Source: Dentipellis sp. KUC8613
Taxonomy: Eukaryota > Basidiomycota > Agaricomycetes > Russulales > Hericiaceae
DNA: 64,000 bases
Direction: 5' to 3'
NCBI GenBank assembly: GCA_002286715.1
Contig: NSJX01000010.1
Coordinates: 188,656 to 252,655 of the forward strand
Every line of letters begins with the position of its first letter. The first letter of the stretch is position 1. This document shows positions 45,136 through 56,597 of this stretch, one piece after another. Position numbers and translations under genes: made by a program. The notes beneath the pieces are model-generated. The model saw nothing but the letters and a program-made list of their open reading frames with translations, was not told where the DNA came from and did not search any database.

Positions 45136-46700
45136 TCTGCAGAAGGGAAGTGAGCGAACTGATGTTGCGACGCGAGTGGTACGACAAAGGAACGCGCGAG
45201 AACGACGCGTCGCTGGACGAGCATTTCGAGCACACGCGCACCAAATGGGCAGAGGGGAGTTGTAGAGACACGTACATGAGAAGATAGGAAGAAAGCCGGA
45301 AAGGGTATCGGACGAGAGAGGAGGACGGAGGGTATGAAAGAGGTGAGGGCGGTCAAAAACGAGGGCTGCTCTTCGGGGTTGAGGGTCTTCCCCAACTTTC
45401 AGGCGGAGCTACAACAGCAACGTGCCGTCCGCCACCTCGCTAACCTCCTCTTCACCTCCTTTGTACGTACTCCGCCTCCACCCTCCTGCCCACATACAAT
45501 TTCACAGCTCAGTCTGCTGCATGAAACGGTGCGTCCTATGCTGTCCGTCGGCTGTTGGATTCGCGACTTCATATTTTGTGCATTATCGACAATCCAAATG
45601 AAAACCTTCTATGCTTTAATTTCCAATTCTGGGTTGATCGACAACATGTGTCCGTCTCCAGCACGAAGGGCGGCCATGGGATAGACTCATAATCCACGTG
45701 TCCCCAGTTCATGCCCTCCACGGCATCAGCCAGCCACTCTTTTCTGAGTAAACGCACCGATGCTGGGCGTATTCTTGACTTTTCAACTAGTACTCACACC
45801 GCAGGGCACTAATATTCTAGCCACTTGGGTGCCTCGAAGTAATCGGTGTGCAGCTCGTTTGGGCATGATGCATCGCCGTGCATACCTCTTGCAAATTGCA
45901 GGAAGCGAATATCCGCGATCGTAAGTACTTACATCAAGGCTTATTCGCGACTATTTCGTTGATTCTGCCGTAGATTATACGAGGTCGTCTGCTGCAAGTC
46001 AATCTGTACATCACCGTAGCATCAACTGTCCGTTTCGGACCACAGAGCGACGACTTACTGCCAGAACGAATGCGATGAAAGCTACTAATAAGGGACCCAG
46101 GTACGCGGAATCCACAATATGGTGAAGCCTTCGTCCATATATGTCGACAGGAGCAGGCAGCCGTGGCAGAATGCATTGATTCATGAGATCTACCCATACA
46201 CCACCTGGTTGTTCCTCGAGGGAAACCATCTGCGCCGCAGTCAGTGAGTGGATAAGGACCTGCGTCAAGCTTCTCATCGTCGGTATGCAGTCGGTCCATT
46301 GCCCAACGTACCCGCCTAGATAAGACTGCGGTCCGCTCTCGGCGTTATGTGAACACGGCGAGGGAAAGGACTGACAAAATGGCGAGAGGTGTACGTTGTT
46401 AAGGACTCATACTCTTCCCCCAAGTAACTTTGGTCGACAACGACACCAGGCCGTCACTAAACACGTAAAGCCTACCATCTGCGGAAGCTTTATGTCCTAT
46501 AACTATACTCTGCGCAGCACCTTTATCTGGGAAGCGCTGCATACAGTATTGACAGGTATACTAGTACTATTTCCATATTCATAACCCACGTGTCGTTCCT
46601 TCTAGCGCTGTGGACCCATGCACATATATAACCGACCCTCATTCGACTGCCACAAGATCCTATTCCGCATCTCCTCGTATCACTCCCGTTCCACAGCACA
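45136..46700. promoter_or_regulatory. Intergenic; promoters of beta-tubulin and GTPase 1
   Basis: The tubulin-proximal part (45136-45330) is pyrimidine-rich on the tubulin-sense strand. A TATA box at 46624-46630 lies about 76 bp before GTPase 1. Short open frames near 45930-46300 have no family resemblance. Confidence 0.45.
46624..46630 (+). promoter_or_regulatory. TATA box of GTPase 1
   Basis: ATATATA about 76 bp upstream of the ATG at 46701. It is embedded in a block also found before GTPase 2 (TAGCGC...CCAT.CACATATATA). Confidence 0.65.
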
Positions 46701-48506
46701 ATGTACGACCGAAGTCTAGCTCTGGCGCTTGGCGACAGTGAGACGACAATGTCGTCTGATGTGGCTCCCTTGTCTGGCCACGCAGATAAACCCGCAGATA
46801 GACCCACACAAAAGTGAGCTTCTCAAAACCTCATTGATTCAAGGATACTGACTTCACCGCATCTGGCATAGATTAGTGAGTGGATTACTCTAGGTCCGTA
46901 TGTCTGTGCGAGCTCAATGTCCAATTTTCCAGTCTCGAGACGACGAGGTGATCATTGCGTGCGTTGTATTCCCCGTATACACACGCCCTCCCAGCTAACG
47001 ACGTTTTTTGGCAGTGTCATGGGCGCTACGGGAAGCGGAAAATCTACCGTACGTTCAATTTTGCCAACTTTCGCAAGGAACTGGACGGCTTGACCCTAAT
47101 AGATGTTATACACCAGTTCATCAACCTCGCGGCTGGTTCTAGCCTCGCCACCGGAAGCGGCCTCCGGTCATGCACAGATAGGGTCCAGCTCGCTCCGCCA
47201 TTCGGTTTGCACGACCGCTCCGTGACGCTTGTCGATACGCCCGGGTTTGACGATTCAGCCCAGAGCGACACAGACATCCTCAAAATCATCGCAGTCTTCC
47301 TCTCCACCACGTGCGTATATCTCTCGCTACAAACCCGCCTTGCATAAGTAGCTTCCTTACATGTTGTCTTTCCGTAGCTATGAGCGCGGCACAAAGCTCG
47401 CAGGCATCGTCTACATGCACCGCATCTCAGACACGCGCGTGGGCGGCACCTCGCGGCGTAACTTCAAGCTCTTCCGCGAGCTCTGCGGCACCCGGGCGCT
47501 CCACAACGTCGTGCTCGTCACGAACATGTGGGGCGCGGTCGATGCCGCCGTCGGCGAGGCGCGCGAGGCGGAGCTGTCCACCGACAACATGTTCTTCAAG
47601 CCCGTGCTCGACAAGGGCGCGCGTCTGATGCGCCATACCAACACGCTTGGCTCTGCGCACGCGATTCTCGAGGCCGTTTTGGACTTGGAGCCTACTCCAC
47701 TCCAGATACAGCGCGAGCTTGTGGATCAAGACATGGATATTTCACTGACGGCCGCCGGGGTTGCGATTGGACGTGATCTCGAGATGCAGATCAAGCAGCT
47801 CAGGCAGAGTGCGAGGGAGGCACGCTCGCAGCTGCTGATCACGAATGGAGAAGCGGACCAGGATGCGGAAGAGGAGCTGGAAGAGGAAGAAACGGAGCTG
47901 TGCGGGAACATCGAACATCTGGAAAACAAGTGGATGACGTTTCCGCTGGAGTACAAGCAGGAGAAAGCGAAGATGGATCAGATGCTAGATGCCCATGCCG
48001 AACACGCGAGGCGGAAGGAGGAGCAAGCAGAAGAAAGATATCAGCGGGAGGTGAGCGAGCTCAGGGTAGCTCTCGTGAGGGTCGATAAGGACTACGAGAA
48101 GAAAATGAAGGTCATTCAGCGACTTATTGACCAGAATCAAGGCGAACAGGGTTCTTCCGCCGACAAGACTTCCACTGCCGATGGATATTCCAGTGCGGAC
48201 GAACCGAAAAACGAGTCGAAAGGCGAAAATTCGTGGCGGGAAACAGGAGACAGTGGTACCAAGGGGCATAAGTCATCATCTGTACCGCCGAAGCCGAGCG
48301 ATCCCGAGGAGTTGCGCAAGCTGAAGGCAAAGCTCAAAAGGCTGCAGGAGGAGCTTGAAGAGTCCAGAAGAAAAAATTCCGAACATATGAAGAGAGCGGA
48401 GGAGGACTGCAGGAAAGCGCAGCGGCCGAGTGGGTTCTTCGAGAATATGGTCAACGTTATGGATTCATTTTTCAAGAGAGTCAAGCGCATCTTTGGATTT
48501 AACTGA
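46701..48506 (+). CDS. P-loop G-domain protein with coiled coil (GTPase 1)
   Basis: A predicted GTP-binding protein of the fungal AIG1-like/septin-like G-domain group; function unknown. Six exons give 499 residues: 46701-46813, a 4-nt microexon 46872-46875, 46933-46958, 47015-47048, 47117-47310 and 47378-48506. The reading frame is kept only with the microexon. G1 is VMGATGSGKST (split by introns), G3 is VTLVDTPGFDD, and the G4 position reads LVTNMWGAVD instead of NKxD, which is typical of this fungal group and may alter nucleotide specificity. A long charged coiled coil fills about residues 250-470, with ETELCGNIEHLENKW and RKLKAKLKRLQEEL. The C-terminus (NVMDSFFKRVKRIFGFN) looks like an amphipathic membrane-binding helix. 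The start MYDRSL matches the paralog's MYDRTL. The gene shares its promoter block and exon lengths with GTPase 2. Confidence 0.85.
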
Positions 48507-49665
48507 ACAACTACTGTAAAATGTAGACACTGTCTCTTCTCCAGTCGAGTGATCGCTAAACCGTACAAGTCTTCCTCATGCCCACAAATAACAGATTGAA
48601 ATCACTTGAATTCACAAGGAGACCGCATGGTCAACGAAGGTGTAGCGATGTAGATGATATTGGACCACATACCACATAGATGGGACGATACAGTCTACAG
48701 CAAGCAATGCTGAGCTCCACAATACCTTCAGTAGAACAACAAAACCAAAGTGCGTGTTTGTCAAGATTCGTTCAGGGGTTATCCATCGTGGGCTTATCGG
48801 CCAAATTAGCGCCGAGTCCACGTAGCTGGCGAAAGTCATGTGCATGGGCATCGGCACGGACGCCGGCACCGGCATCCCCCGGCTGAGCCCTGCGCGCGTC
48901 CTGGCACTACACGTTGAACGTTTACTCTCAAGTGGCCTGGGATCATATAACTTGTACACGCCGTACTCATACACCCAGACTAACTTCTCTTGCAAGTAAG
49001 ACATCTCTCATACATCTGTAGATAAACGACGGCTCATGGACGCAGTTCGTAGGAATATTTTCAAGTCGATTATGAATTGCTCTAAATGAAAAAGGTCCCC
49101 GTCTTCGACTATCACGGCGACGGCGACGGCGACGTGAACAGAACTAGGCCATGGGATCGCACCCGTATGATGGTGATAGACTTGCTCAATACAATATCGA
49201 CTGCGCGCAGCATTGCTGTCTCTGAAAGGCGACGTTCTTCGCCGCAGTCAAGAAGCCGAAAAGGATCTGCAGCATGGTCTTCGTGATCGCCATCGGGTTA
49301 GTTCGTTCAGCTACTCCTTACGCCTCGGTGGCGATGGGACTCGTTCGTCTTCTCACCCGTGCCTGATGCACGCGGCCTGGCGCAGAGAGTCTTCAACGGC
49401 TGGAAAGCGAGAGGATTATCGTGTGATGCTTGTCCTGGAGAGTAAAGGCTGTCATCGGGAGAAATTTTCTTATCTTATATGAACACTTTCCGCAGCACGT
49501 CGATCGAAGAAGCTTTCTATAGTCATGACTGGCCTTGCCCAATTCCCCGCACAACGTGGTCTTCTTTTTAGCGCCTTGAGTCCATACACATATATAGTCA
49601 ACCCACAACCCAGTCGCCACGAGTTCCCGCACTTTTTTCAAGCATCCCCATTTTTTCCTGGCATC
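48507..49665. promoter_or_regulatory. Intergenic; promoter of GTPase 2
   Basis: Holds the GTPase 2 promoter, with a TATATA at 49591-49596 (75 bp before the ATG). No gene is otherwise supported. Confidence 0.45.
49591..49596 (+). promoter_or_regulatory. TATA box of GTPase 2
   Basis: TATATA 75 bp upstream of the ATG at 49666. The flanking block, TTTTAGCGC...TCCATACACATATATA, matches that of GTPase 1 with nearly identical spacing. Confidence 0.65.
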
Positions 49666-51447
49666 ATGTACGACCGGACTCTGTCTCGTTCATCCATGGA
49701 TAGTGTGGTAACATTGGCTCCATCTCCATCTCTCCCATCGGCCAGACCTGCACAGAGGTGAGATTGATTCCATATCTGATTAAGCAGTCATATTGACTCA
49801 ACCGCAGTTCAAGGCTGGTTAGTGAATCACGCTTGGCGGATATCCCTAACTCTACTGACCGACTGGATGGTTGGAATTGTAGTCTCGTGACGATGAAGTG
49901 ATTATTGCGTTCGTCCCTTCCCTCATCCGTCCGTCCGTTACCATCTGACGCAATACGATTGCAGGATCATGGGAGCCACCGGAAGTGGCAAATCGACTGT
50001 AAGATAACCTGCACCATCTCCCCACAGTATGCCCCAGGTGCTAATCCATTCCTTCCAGTTCGTCAACCTTGCGGCCGGGTCGAATCTCGCCGTCGGTCAG
50101 GGCCTCCAGTCGTGTACCAGTCAGGTACAGCTCGCGCCGCCTTTCTACTTGCAGGGCCGCCCAGTGACCCTTATCGATACACCCGGCTTCGACGACACGA
50201 ACACGAGCGACACTGATATTCTCAACCACATCGCCGTCTTCCTTGCAGCCACGTACGTGCCCGCCCACCTCACATCGCACGCTCCCCCACTACTAGTCAT
50301 ACTAAAGACACCTCTTCGTTTCTCTCCTCCCAGGTACGAGCGTGGCACCACTCTCGCTGGCATCATCTATATGCATCGCATCTCAGACGTGCGCATGGGC
50401 GGCGTCTCGCGGAGGAACTTCAAGCTCTTCCGTGAGCTCTGCGGGACCTCCGTGCTCTCGAATGTCCTTCTCGTCACGAACATGTGGGGCGCAGTCGATC
50501 CCGCCGTCGGTGCAGCCCGTGAGGCCGAACTCAGCTCCGAAGACAAGTTCTTCAAGCCCGTGCTCGACAAGGGCGCGCGGCTGCGGCGCCACATGAACAC
50601 CGCTATATCCGCGCATGCGATTCTGCAGGAGTTCCTGGACGCGAAGCCAGCCCCGCTGCGCATCCAGCGCGAGCTCGTAGATCGCGGGATGAGCGTCTCG
50701 CAGACGAGCGCCGGGGTTGCCATCGGGCGCGAGCTACAACAGGAGATCGAGCAGCTCAGGAGGGATGCGCAGGGGGTGCGCGCTGAACTACGTGCGGCCG
50801 AAGAAAACCGAGATTGGGAAACGAAGAAGGAGCTCGAGCAGGAAGAGAAGACGCTTTGCGAGCAAATTGATGGCAAAGAGGACAAGTGGAAGGCTCTGAC
50901 GAAGGAGTTCGAACGACAGAAGGCGGAACTGCAAGATGCGATGGATGTCAATGCCGAGCGTCTGAAGAGGCAGGCGGAACGCGCGGAGGCGAAATATCAG
51001 CAGGAGCTGAATATGCTCAAGGAGGAGCTTACACAGGAGGAAAACATCTTCCGGCGGAAAAAGAAGAACATCGAGAGTCGCATCAGTAACACCGAAAAAA
51101 CGAAGACTTCCGTCGCCGCCGAACTCGCTGGACGCAAAGCTGATGCCGCACAAGCGGAAGATATACAAAGCGAAGGTACACCGGGCTTCACAGAAATTGA
51201 GCGGTTATCGAAGCTGTTGGGGGACCTCGAGGTGGTGATGAACGGACGGAAGGAGAATTTGAGGACACTGGAGGAAGGCTTCCAGGCGTTCGAGAGGGAC
51301 ATTCACGCACAAATCAAGAAATTGGAGGAAATGCATAGCCAGAGCCAGCAGCAGGAGGGCGGGTTCTTCGCAAACATAGGCTGGGCGACGGACATGTGGC
51401 TGAAGGCCGTAGGTGAAGGATTCCTGCGCTTCTTTGGATTTATGTGA
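49666..51447 (+). CDS. P-loop G-domain protein with coiled coil (GTPase 2)
   Basis: Tandem paralog of GTPase 1, same unknown role. Six exons give 489 residues: 49666-49757, a 10-nt microexon 49808-49817, 49883-49908, 49965-49998, 50059-50252 and 50334-51447. Exons 3, 4 and 5 have the same lengths as in GTPase 1 (26, 34 and 194 nt). G1 is IMGATGSGKST, G3 is VTLIDTPGFDD, and the G4 position again reads LVTNMWGAVD. YMHRISDVRMGG and FFKPVLDKGARLRRHMNT are strongly conserved between the pair. The coiled coil (LRAAEENRDWETKKELEQ, ELNMLKEELTQEENIFRRKK) is as long as in GTPase 1 but diverged. The C-terminus ends DMWLKAVGEGFLRFFGFM, again a hydrophobic helix. Both genes lie in the same orientation. 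Confidence 0.86.
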
Positions 51448-53658
51448 ATGTTGTGTCATGTAGATTGTGTATCTCCTCAAATAGCTATCACTGGTTTGAT
51501 TGCTCCGATCGCTTATTCTCGCAGTCAGAGTGTATAATACTGAGTCTGCGCGAATGTTGAGAATAATCAATTGGACAGTATTTGGAGTACAACGAAAAAT
51601 TGCACAAGCGTTCTGTGTATGTTACGGTTAGGAACCCGATAGCAAAGACATCCATTAAGCCATACCTTCTGTGAAAGCACCGTTTGTCCATTCAAACTGC
51701 GGCAACGAGGCCGAACGGATACATGGCAGAAGCTTTCAGAAGACACCCCTGAGCGTCACCAATTATACGAACACAATGAGACAGCATGCGCACCCATGAT
51801 CGAAAGAACTTCGATTAAACGAGCGAAGGTGTTCTTCACGACAGTAGAGCGCATCGCGAGTTGATATCGTGGGCGAAGGGCGAGGTATAGAGATCAGCGA
51901 GCAGCGAGCTTAGCTGGTCGCCCACGACCTCAACAGAGACATACTATATAAGCATATCGAGGGTGCCGAGCGGGGATGCAGGAAATGCAATCGGCGGTGG
52001 AACGATCGTGAGCTGCGGCAGTTGGGCTGCGGGATAGGCATTTTTCGAGCCATGCGCGGCCTACTACCTCAACGAGGCACTAGAGCTTCCTCAGACCTTC
52101 TCGTGGCGGAAGCTTAATGTCCACCTGAGCACTAGAATGCTGCTCTTCGGCAAAGCATGTTGGGAAACCTGCAGGCAGGGATCCTGTTCAGGAAGATGGC
52201 GACCAAACGTAGTGGTGAGCCCCACGGGACTTCGCCGCGAGAGTGGACCTCAAAAATAGAGAGGCTCGATTGCATCCGAATTTGATGCTCACCGGGATCT
52301 CCCAGGTGGGCGGAATGTTCCTACAGAACGAGCCTTGGGATTGTGAGGCCTCTCAGGCTACTGTAGGCTGCAAGATCAATGTTTAGAACGAAATCGGACC
52401 ACATGCCTTCAGATGCTCACGATTGACACCGGATAGCGTGATTGGGCGTGCGACGGATACAGCATAAGCTAGAAGGCCACGATGGCAAGCAGGCAAGGCA
52501 AACTGATATTTACCAAAGACAAACGATATATGCAAGCTGTAGCAACCCATGCAGGTGCGTTTGGGCCCACTGGCATATGGACTTTACCATTTGTCCCTCA
52601 TGCATGATTTGCCCTCCCTAGCCTCGTCAATTCGCCTCAGCTGCGGTCAATCAACCAAGGAGCTCGCTGAAGCGTCATGGCAGTTCAACGTGGCCGTACA
52701 GAACCCAGTCAATCCACGCCGACTGAGCCGACTGTTGCGACGCCCGCCCTGCGGAATTTTGCAAACCTCTTTGATACATCGCCGGAGCTTTCGAATTTGT
52801 CTCCTCCAACCTGTCCGTCATGGTGAAGCTCACTGTCCAGGTGTAGTGGTTGTGGTCAAGTTGAACGTGCCGGAGGCCCGAGAGCGGCGGGGTATATCCG
52901 CCGTCACGTGGTAGGACGACGATATTGTCTGTGGCCAGTCCTGCCAGGTTGCATGGCGTCTTCGACCTTCCCATCACACGCGTTTTGTTCCTGACCGCCT
53001 CTACCGCGGGCGGACAAACCGCCAGTCATGGTTTTTAGCTGAAGCCCGCGCATAAGCCTCCAACCCTCTCTACAGAGTGTCCTAGTATTTGTCAGTGTTC
53101 ACGCGACGGTATGTCGTACAATGCTTGCACATAGCCAGCGCCGCATGAGCAGGCTGTCTTCTTTTCATAAAGACGCGCCTTCTTGTGAGTCTCTTTTCCC
53201 GAAAAAGACGGCATTCATGTCATTTTGCTGACGGGTTCCAGGGAGGCCAGTGGGGAGCTTCTTACTCCTTCCGAGTGCGGCGCATCACAATTGGCGAGCT
53301 TCAAGCGTTGGGCTTGTGCAGCTCCTGTGACTGGGCTGAGTAAGTGCCGAGCCTGTAGTCATCGATAGTTAGTGGTGGCACGATTGCGTGGAACGTCGGG
53401 ACGCTCGCTGGTGTTCAGCGTAGAACCTCGAAACTGGACAGGGCATAGAAGCAAAGGATGCATTTCGTCACGCGCTGACGCGCGGTTGGACCCGTAGAGT
53501 CTACATATATAAAGCTATCAAGGAAAAGGAGAGGTAGCAGGACGTAGCTTCCTGTCTAACCCTCTGCTATCCAACCAGCCGTACAAAAAGTAAGCGAGAC
53601 ATCATGCATTATTCACCAGTTGAACTCTTGCTGAACTATTGATCCGTATAGAAACAGA
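51448..53658. other. Gene-poor 2.2-kb stretch; O-methyltransferase promoter
   Basis: No gene is supported. An eroded coding-like stretch near 52075-52255 (plus strand) is open but has no recognisable family. The O-methyltransferase promoter is at the end: a TATATAAA at 53506-53513 and a probable 5'UTR intron at 53590-53651 followed by a 9-nt exon carrying AT of the start codon. Confidence 0.4.
53506..53513 (+). promoter_or_regulatory. TATA box of O-methyltransferase gene
   Basis: TATATAAA about 150 bp upstream of the start codon; the distance includes a probable 62-nt 5'UTR intron. Confidence 0.6.
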
Positions 53659-55815
53659 ATGTAGGTCATCAGTGCCCCGTATTCTTCGTTAGCATTTATT
53701 AATGCCACGCTTTTCCTCAGGTCGAACGGAACAGATGCCCTCACAGAGCTAAAGACGCTCGCCGCCCTCATCACGTCGAACATCGACCGCATCGAGGCCG
53801 AAACGAAGTCGGCCTCTGTCGAGTTTCCGTCCCTCTCGACCGCGTACAGCACGCAGAGCGAGGCGGTGCGCCAGCTGCCGGAAGTCGCGGATGCGACCAC
53901 GCAGATCATCGCTGCGGCGTCGCAGCTCCTGGCCGTTGTAAGGCCCCCACCGATGTCGGTGATCGCTGTGGGGTTTTCGGTAATTTGTGGACTGTTATCT
54001 CGAGCTGCCGGCAACGGATGTTGACGAGTTTACCTTTTGCTTTTTTATTGTCTTTCAGTTCCATATCCCAGCTTCTCTGCGTGTTGTGCTAGAGGCGCAT
54101 GTTGCCGAAATTCTCCGCGAGGCCGGAAGCGGGGTAAGACTGCTTTGATTACCAGTAAAAGTGACTCCATCTCATGATGTTCGACAGGGAGCCCACGTCA
54201 AAGACATCGCAAAGCACTCCAACGTCGACCCTGCCAAGCTTGGTACGATTTCACGTCCTAGTGGACTGCATGGTGCGGTATCTAACTGGGCATTTCTTGC
54301 AGCACGGATTCTGCGTCTACTCGCGACGCACCACATCTTCGTCGAAGTCTCCCCCGACGTGTTCACCAACAACCGGATCTCGTCGTTCCTCGACTCTGGG
54401 AAGTCGGTCGCTGAACTCGTTGCCCAGTGAGTTTTCTATGCTGGGGCCATTCATAGTATCGTAATTGAGACTCGGACGCCAAACAGCCCTGACCAGCAGT
54501 ACGAAGGCACCACAGGGATGACCGCATTCCTAGGCCATTTGTGAGTCCCATCGTCCATCCAAGACAGACCTTCTCACGAAGACCGCTTCACGTCCAGCGG
54601 CGACGAAGCATTCAAAGGCTGCGCCTACCTCGCCGACGTCCTCCTCGACCCGGCCACCTCGCACAGCTACGAGGCGAACAAGACCGCCGCGAACAAAGCG
54701 TTCAACACCGACCTCAACATGTTCCCGTTCTTCGAGACGCCCGGGAACGAGTATCGGATGGTCAGGTTCGGGCATGCGATGAACGGCTCGAGGGCGATGA
54801 TGGTGCCGAATGCCATCGTGGCCGGTGCGTCGATGCTCTAGCTGGCACATCTCCAGGCCCGTGAATGGTACTGGTATCTGTAGGCTTCGACTGGAAGAGC
54901 CTGAAGGACGGCGCGCTCGTCGTCGACGTCGGAGGCGGCGTGGGCTCGCAGTCGCTCACGCTCGCGCAGAACTTCCCGCACCTGCGGTTCATCGTGCAGG
55001 ACCGCCCCGCTGTCATCGTGGAAAGCGAGAAGGTGCGATTCAATGCATCCAAAACGTGTCAACGGCAATTCTCATCGACCTTGACCATTTTATTTTGCAG
55101 TTCTGGGCAGCCAACAAGCCCGACTACCTCGAATCCGGCAAAGTCCAATTCCAACGTACGTCCCCGCCCTCCACACCCACCCTGCCCCCCTCCACCTATT
55201 CCATCCTAACCACCCCCTCCAGCCTACGACTTCCTCACAGACACGCAGCCCGTGACCACCGCCGACGTCTTCTTCCTGCGCGCGATCCTGCACGATTGGG
55301 CCGACGCGTACTGCGTGCAGATCCTGCGCCGCCTGCGCGCGGCGGCCGCGCCGCACACGCGGCTGCTCGTCATCGACCACCTCGTGTCGTACGCGTGCGC
55401 GGGCGAGGACGCGGGCGGCATCCCCGGCGTCGCGCGCGCGCTCCCGCCCGCGCCGCTGCTCCCGAATTGGGGCCCCGCGAGCGCGATGTCGTATATTGGC
55501 GATATCCAGGTGCGTCGTTTTTTCGGCTTTACCGTTTTTTGTGGGTTGTCGTTTTGCGTTTCGCGTTTGCGTTTTTGGCGTTTTTGTGGATTGTTTTTGC
55601 GCATTTTGTGGATTTTCGAGTTGTAGTTTGCGGGACGATGCGCTGACATACCCCCCGTTTTCACACAGATGATGGCGATGCTGAACGGCCAAGAGCGCAC
55701 CGCGACGCACCTGCGCGACCTGCTCGCGGGCGCCGGCTGGAAGCTCGTCGAGGTGCGCCGCGGCGCGCCCGGCGCGGGCATGACGCTGCAGAATGCGATT
55801 GCCGTCCCCGTCTAG
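53659..55815 (+). CDS. SAM-dependent O-methyltransferase (OMT_2 type)
   Basis: Transfers a methyl group from SAM to a hydroxyl of a small molecule; the substrate is unknown. The start codon is split by an intron: AT at 53659-53660, then GTAGGT...CCTCAG, then G at 53721, giving MSNGTDALTELK. An N-terminal helical dimerisation/winged-helix domain has FHIPASLRVVLEAHVAEIL, ARILRLLATHHIFVEV and FTNNRISSFLDSG. The SAM site is LVVDVGGGVGSQSLTLA, with a LRFIVQDRPAV strand. The catalytic region has FFLRAILHDWAD with the base His, MMAMLNGQERT, and ends QNAIAVPV at 55815. At least ten introns fit in frame, including 53938-54058, 54134-54187, 54244-54300, about 54429-54485, about 54541-54599, about 54825-54883 and about 55516-55668. 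It has a TATA box upstream. No biosynthetic-core gene (PKS, NRPS, terpene synthase) lies nearby. Confidence 0.87.
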
Positions 55816-56597
55816 GTGCGCCGGGGACTGGGGGTGCGCCGGTGCTCGGGGGCGGGAAAGCAGATGGATGGAGGATGGATGGATAGGAGGGGGGAGAGGA
55901 TGTGTAATTATAGCTGGAAGGTATGGGAGAGAGGGCCTAAGAGCGCGAGGTTTATATGTATCATAGATAGCACTACTCGTGTATTTTGATAGGACATGCT
56001 TCAACAGCTGTATATCATAGATCATATCGTTTGAATTCGCTTGGACCGTTGTCAGTCGTGGTGATGTAGAATTTTTACCGTTCGATATTCGATGTTTGGC
56101 AGCTGCGCATGCGGTGGAATTGGGTAGGTAGGTGTAGGCAGGCAGGACATATATGTTAGGCCTTAGGGATTGAAGCGCTTTCTCTACCCCCATCGTGCAC
56201 TACGCCCACCTGCACCCTGTGTACGCGTCCTGACGTATCCTCACCGCCCCGCCTGACCTCCATGATGCATGGACGCCCCCGCACTCACTGGCACTCGTAC
56301 TCAGCCTAGCCCTCGCACTTCCCTATACACACTGATACGCGTATGTATCCCCATTCGCGAAGTTCGAACTTCATGCACATATCCTTCGAATGTACCTGGC
56401 ATCACGATATCTCCGGCTTCCATGACCACTCAGATACGAGACGCGTCCGACTCTCACACGCAGAGTATTATGCTGAGCAGAAAACCGGGATCAATTAGCT
56501 TCATATACCCTACTTAAACTTATCTCCTATACCAGACCCGGCCAGGCAATCACCCACCGGCCAGCCGCGCATCTACCCCACATCCTCCTCCAACCAC
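55816..56597. other. Convergent 3' flanks of OMT and ERG25 genes
   Basis: No gene is supported. Short frames near 56270-56520 have no resemblance. A GGATGGATGGATAGG short repeat is near 55874. Confidence 0.35.

Noticed and set aside
55090..56193. Minus-strand 367-codon open frame opposite the O-methyltransferase
   Set aside because: It is the antisense shadow of GC-rich exons, with low-complexity content and no family match.
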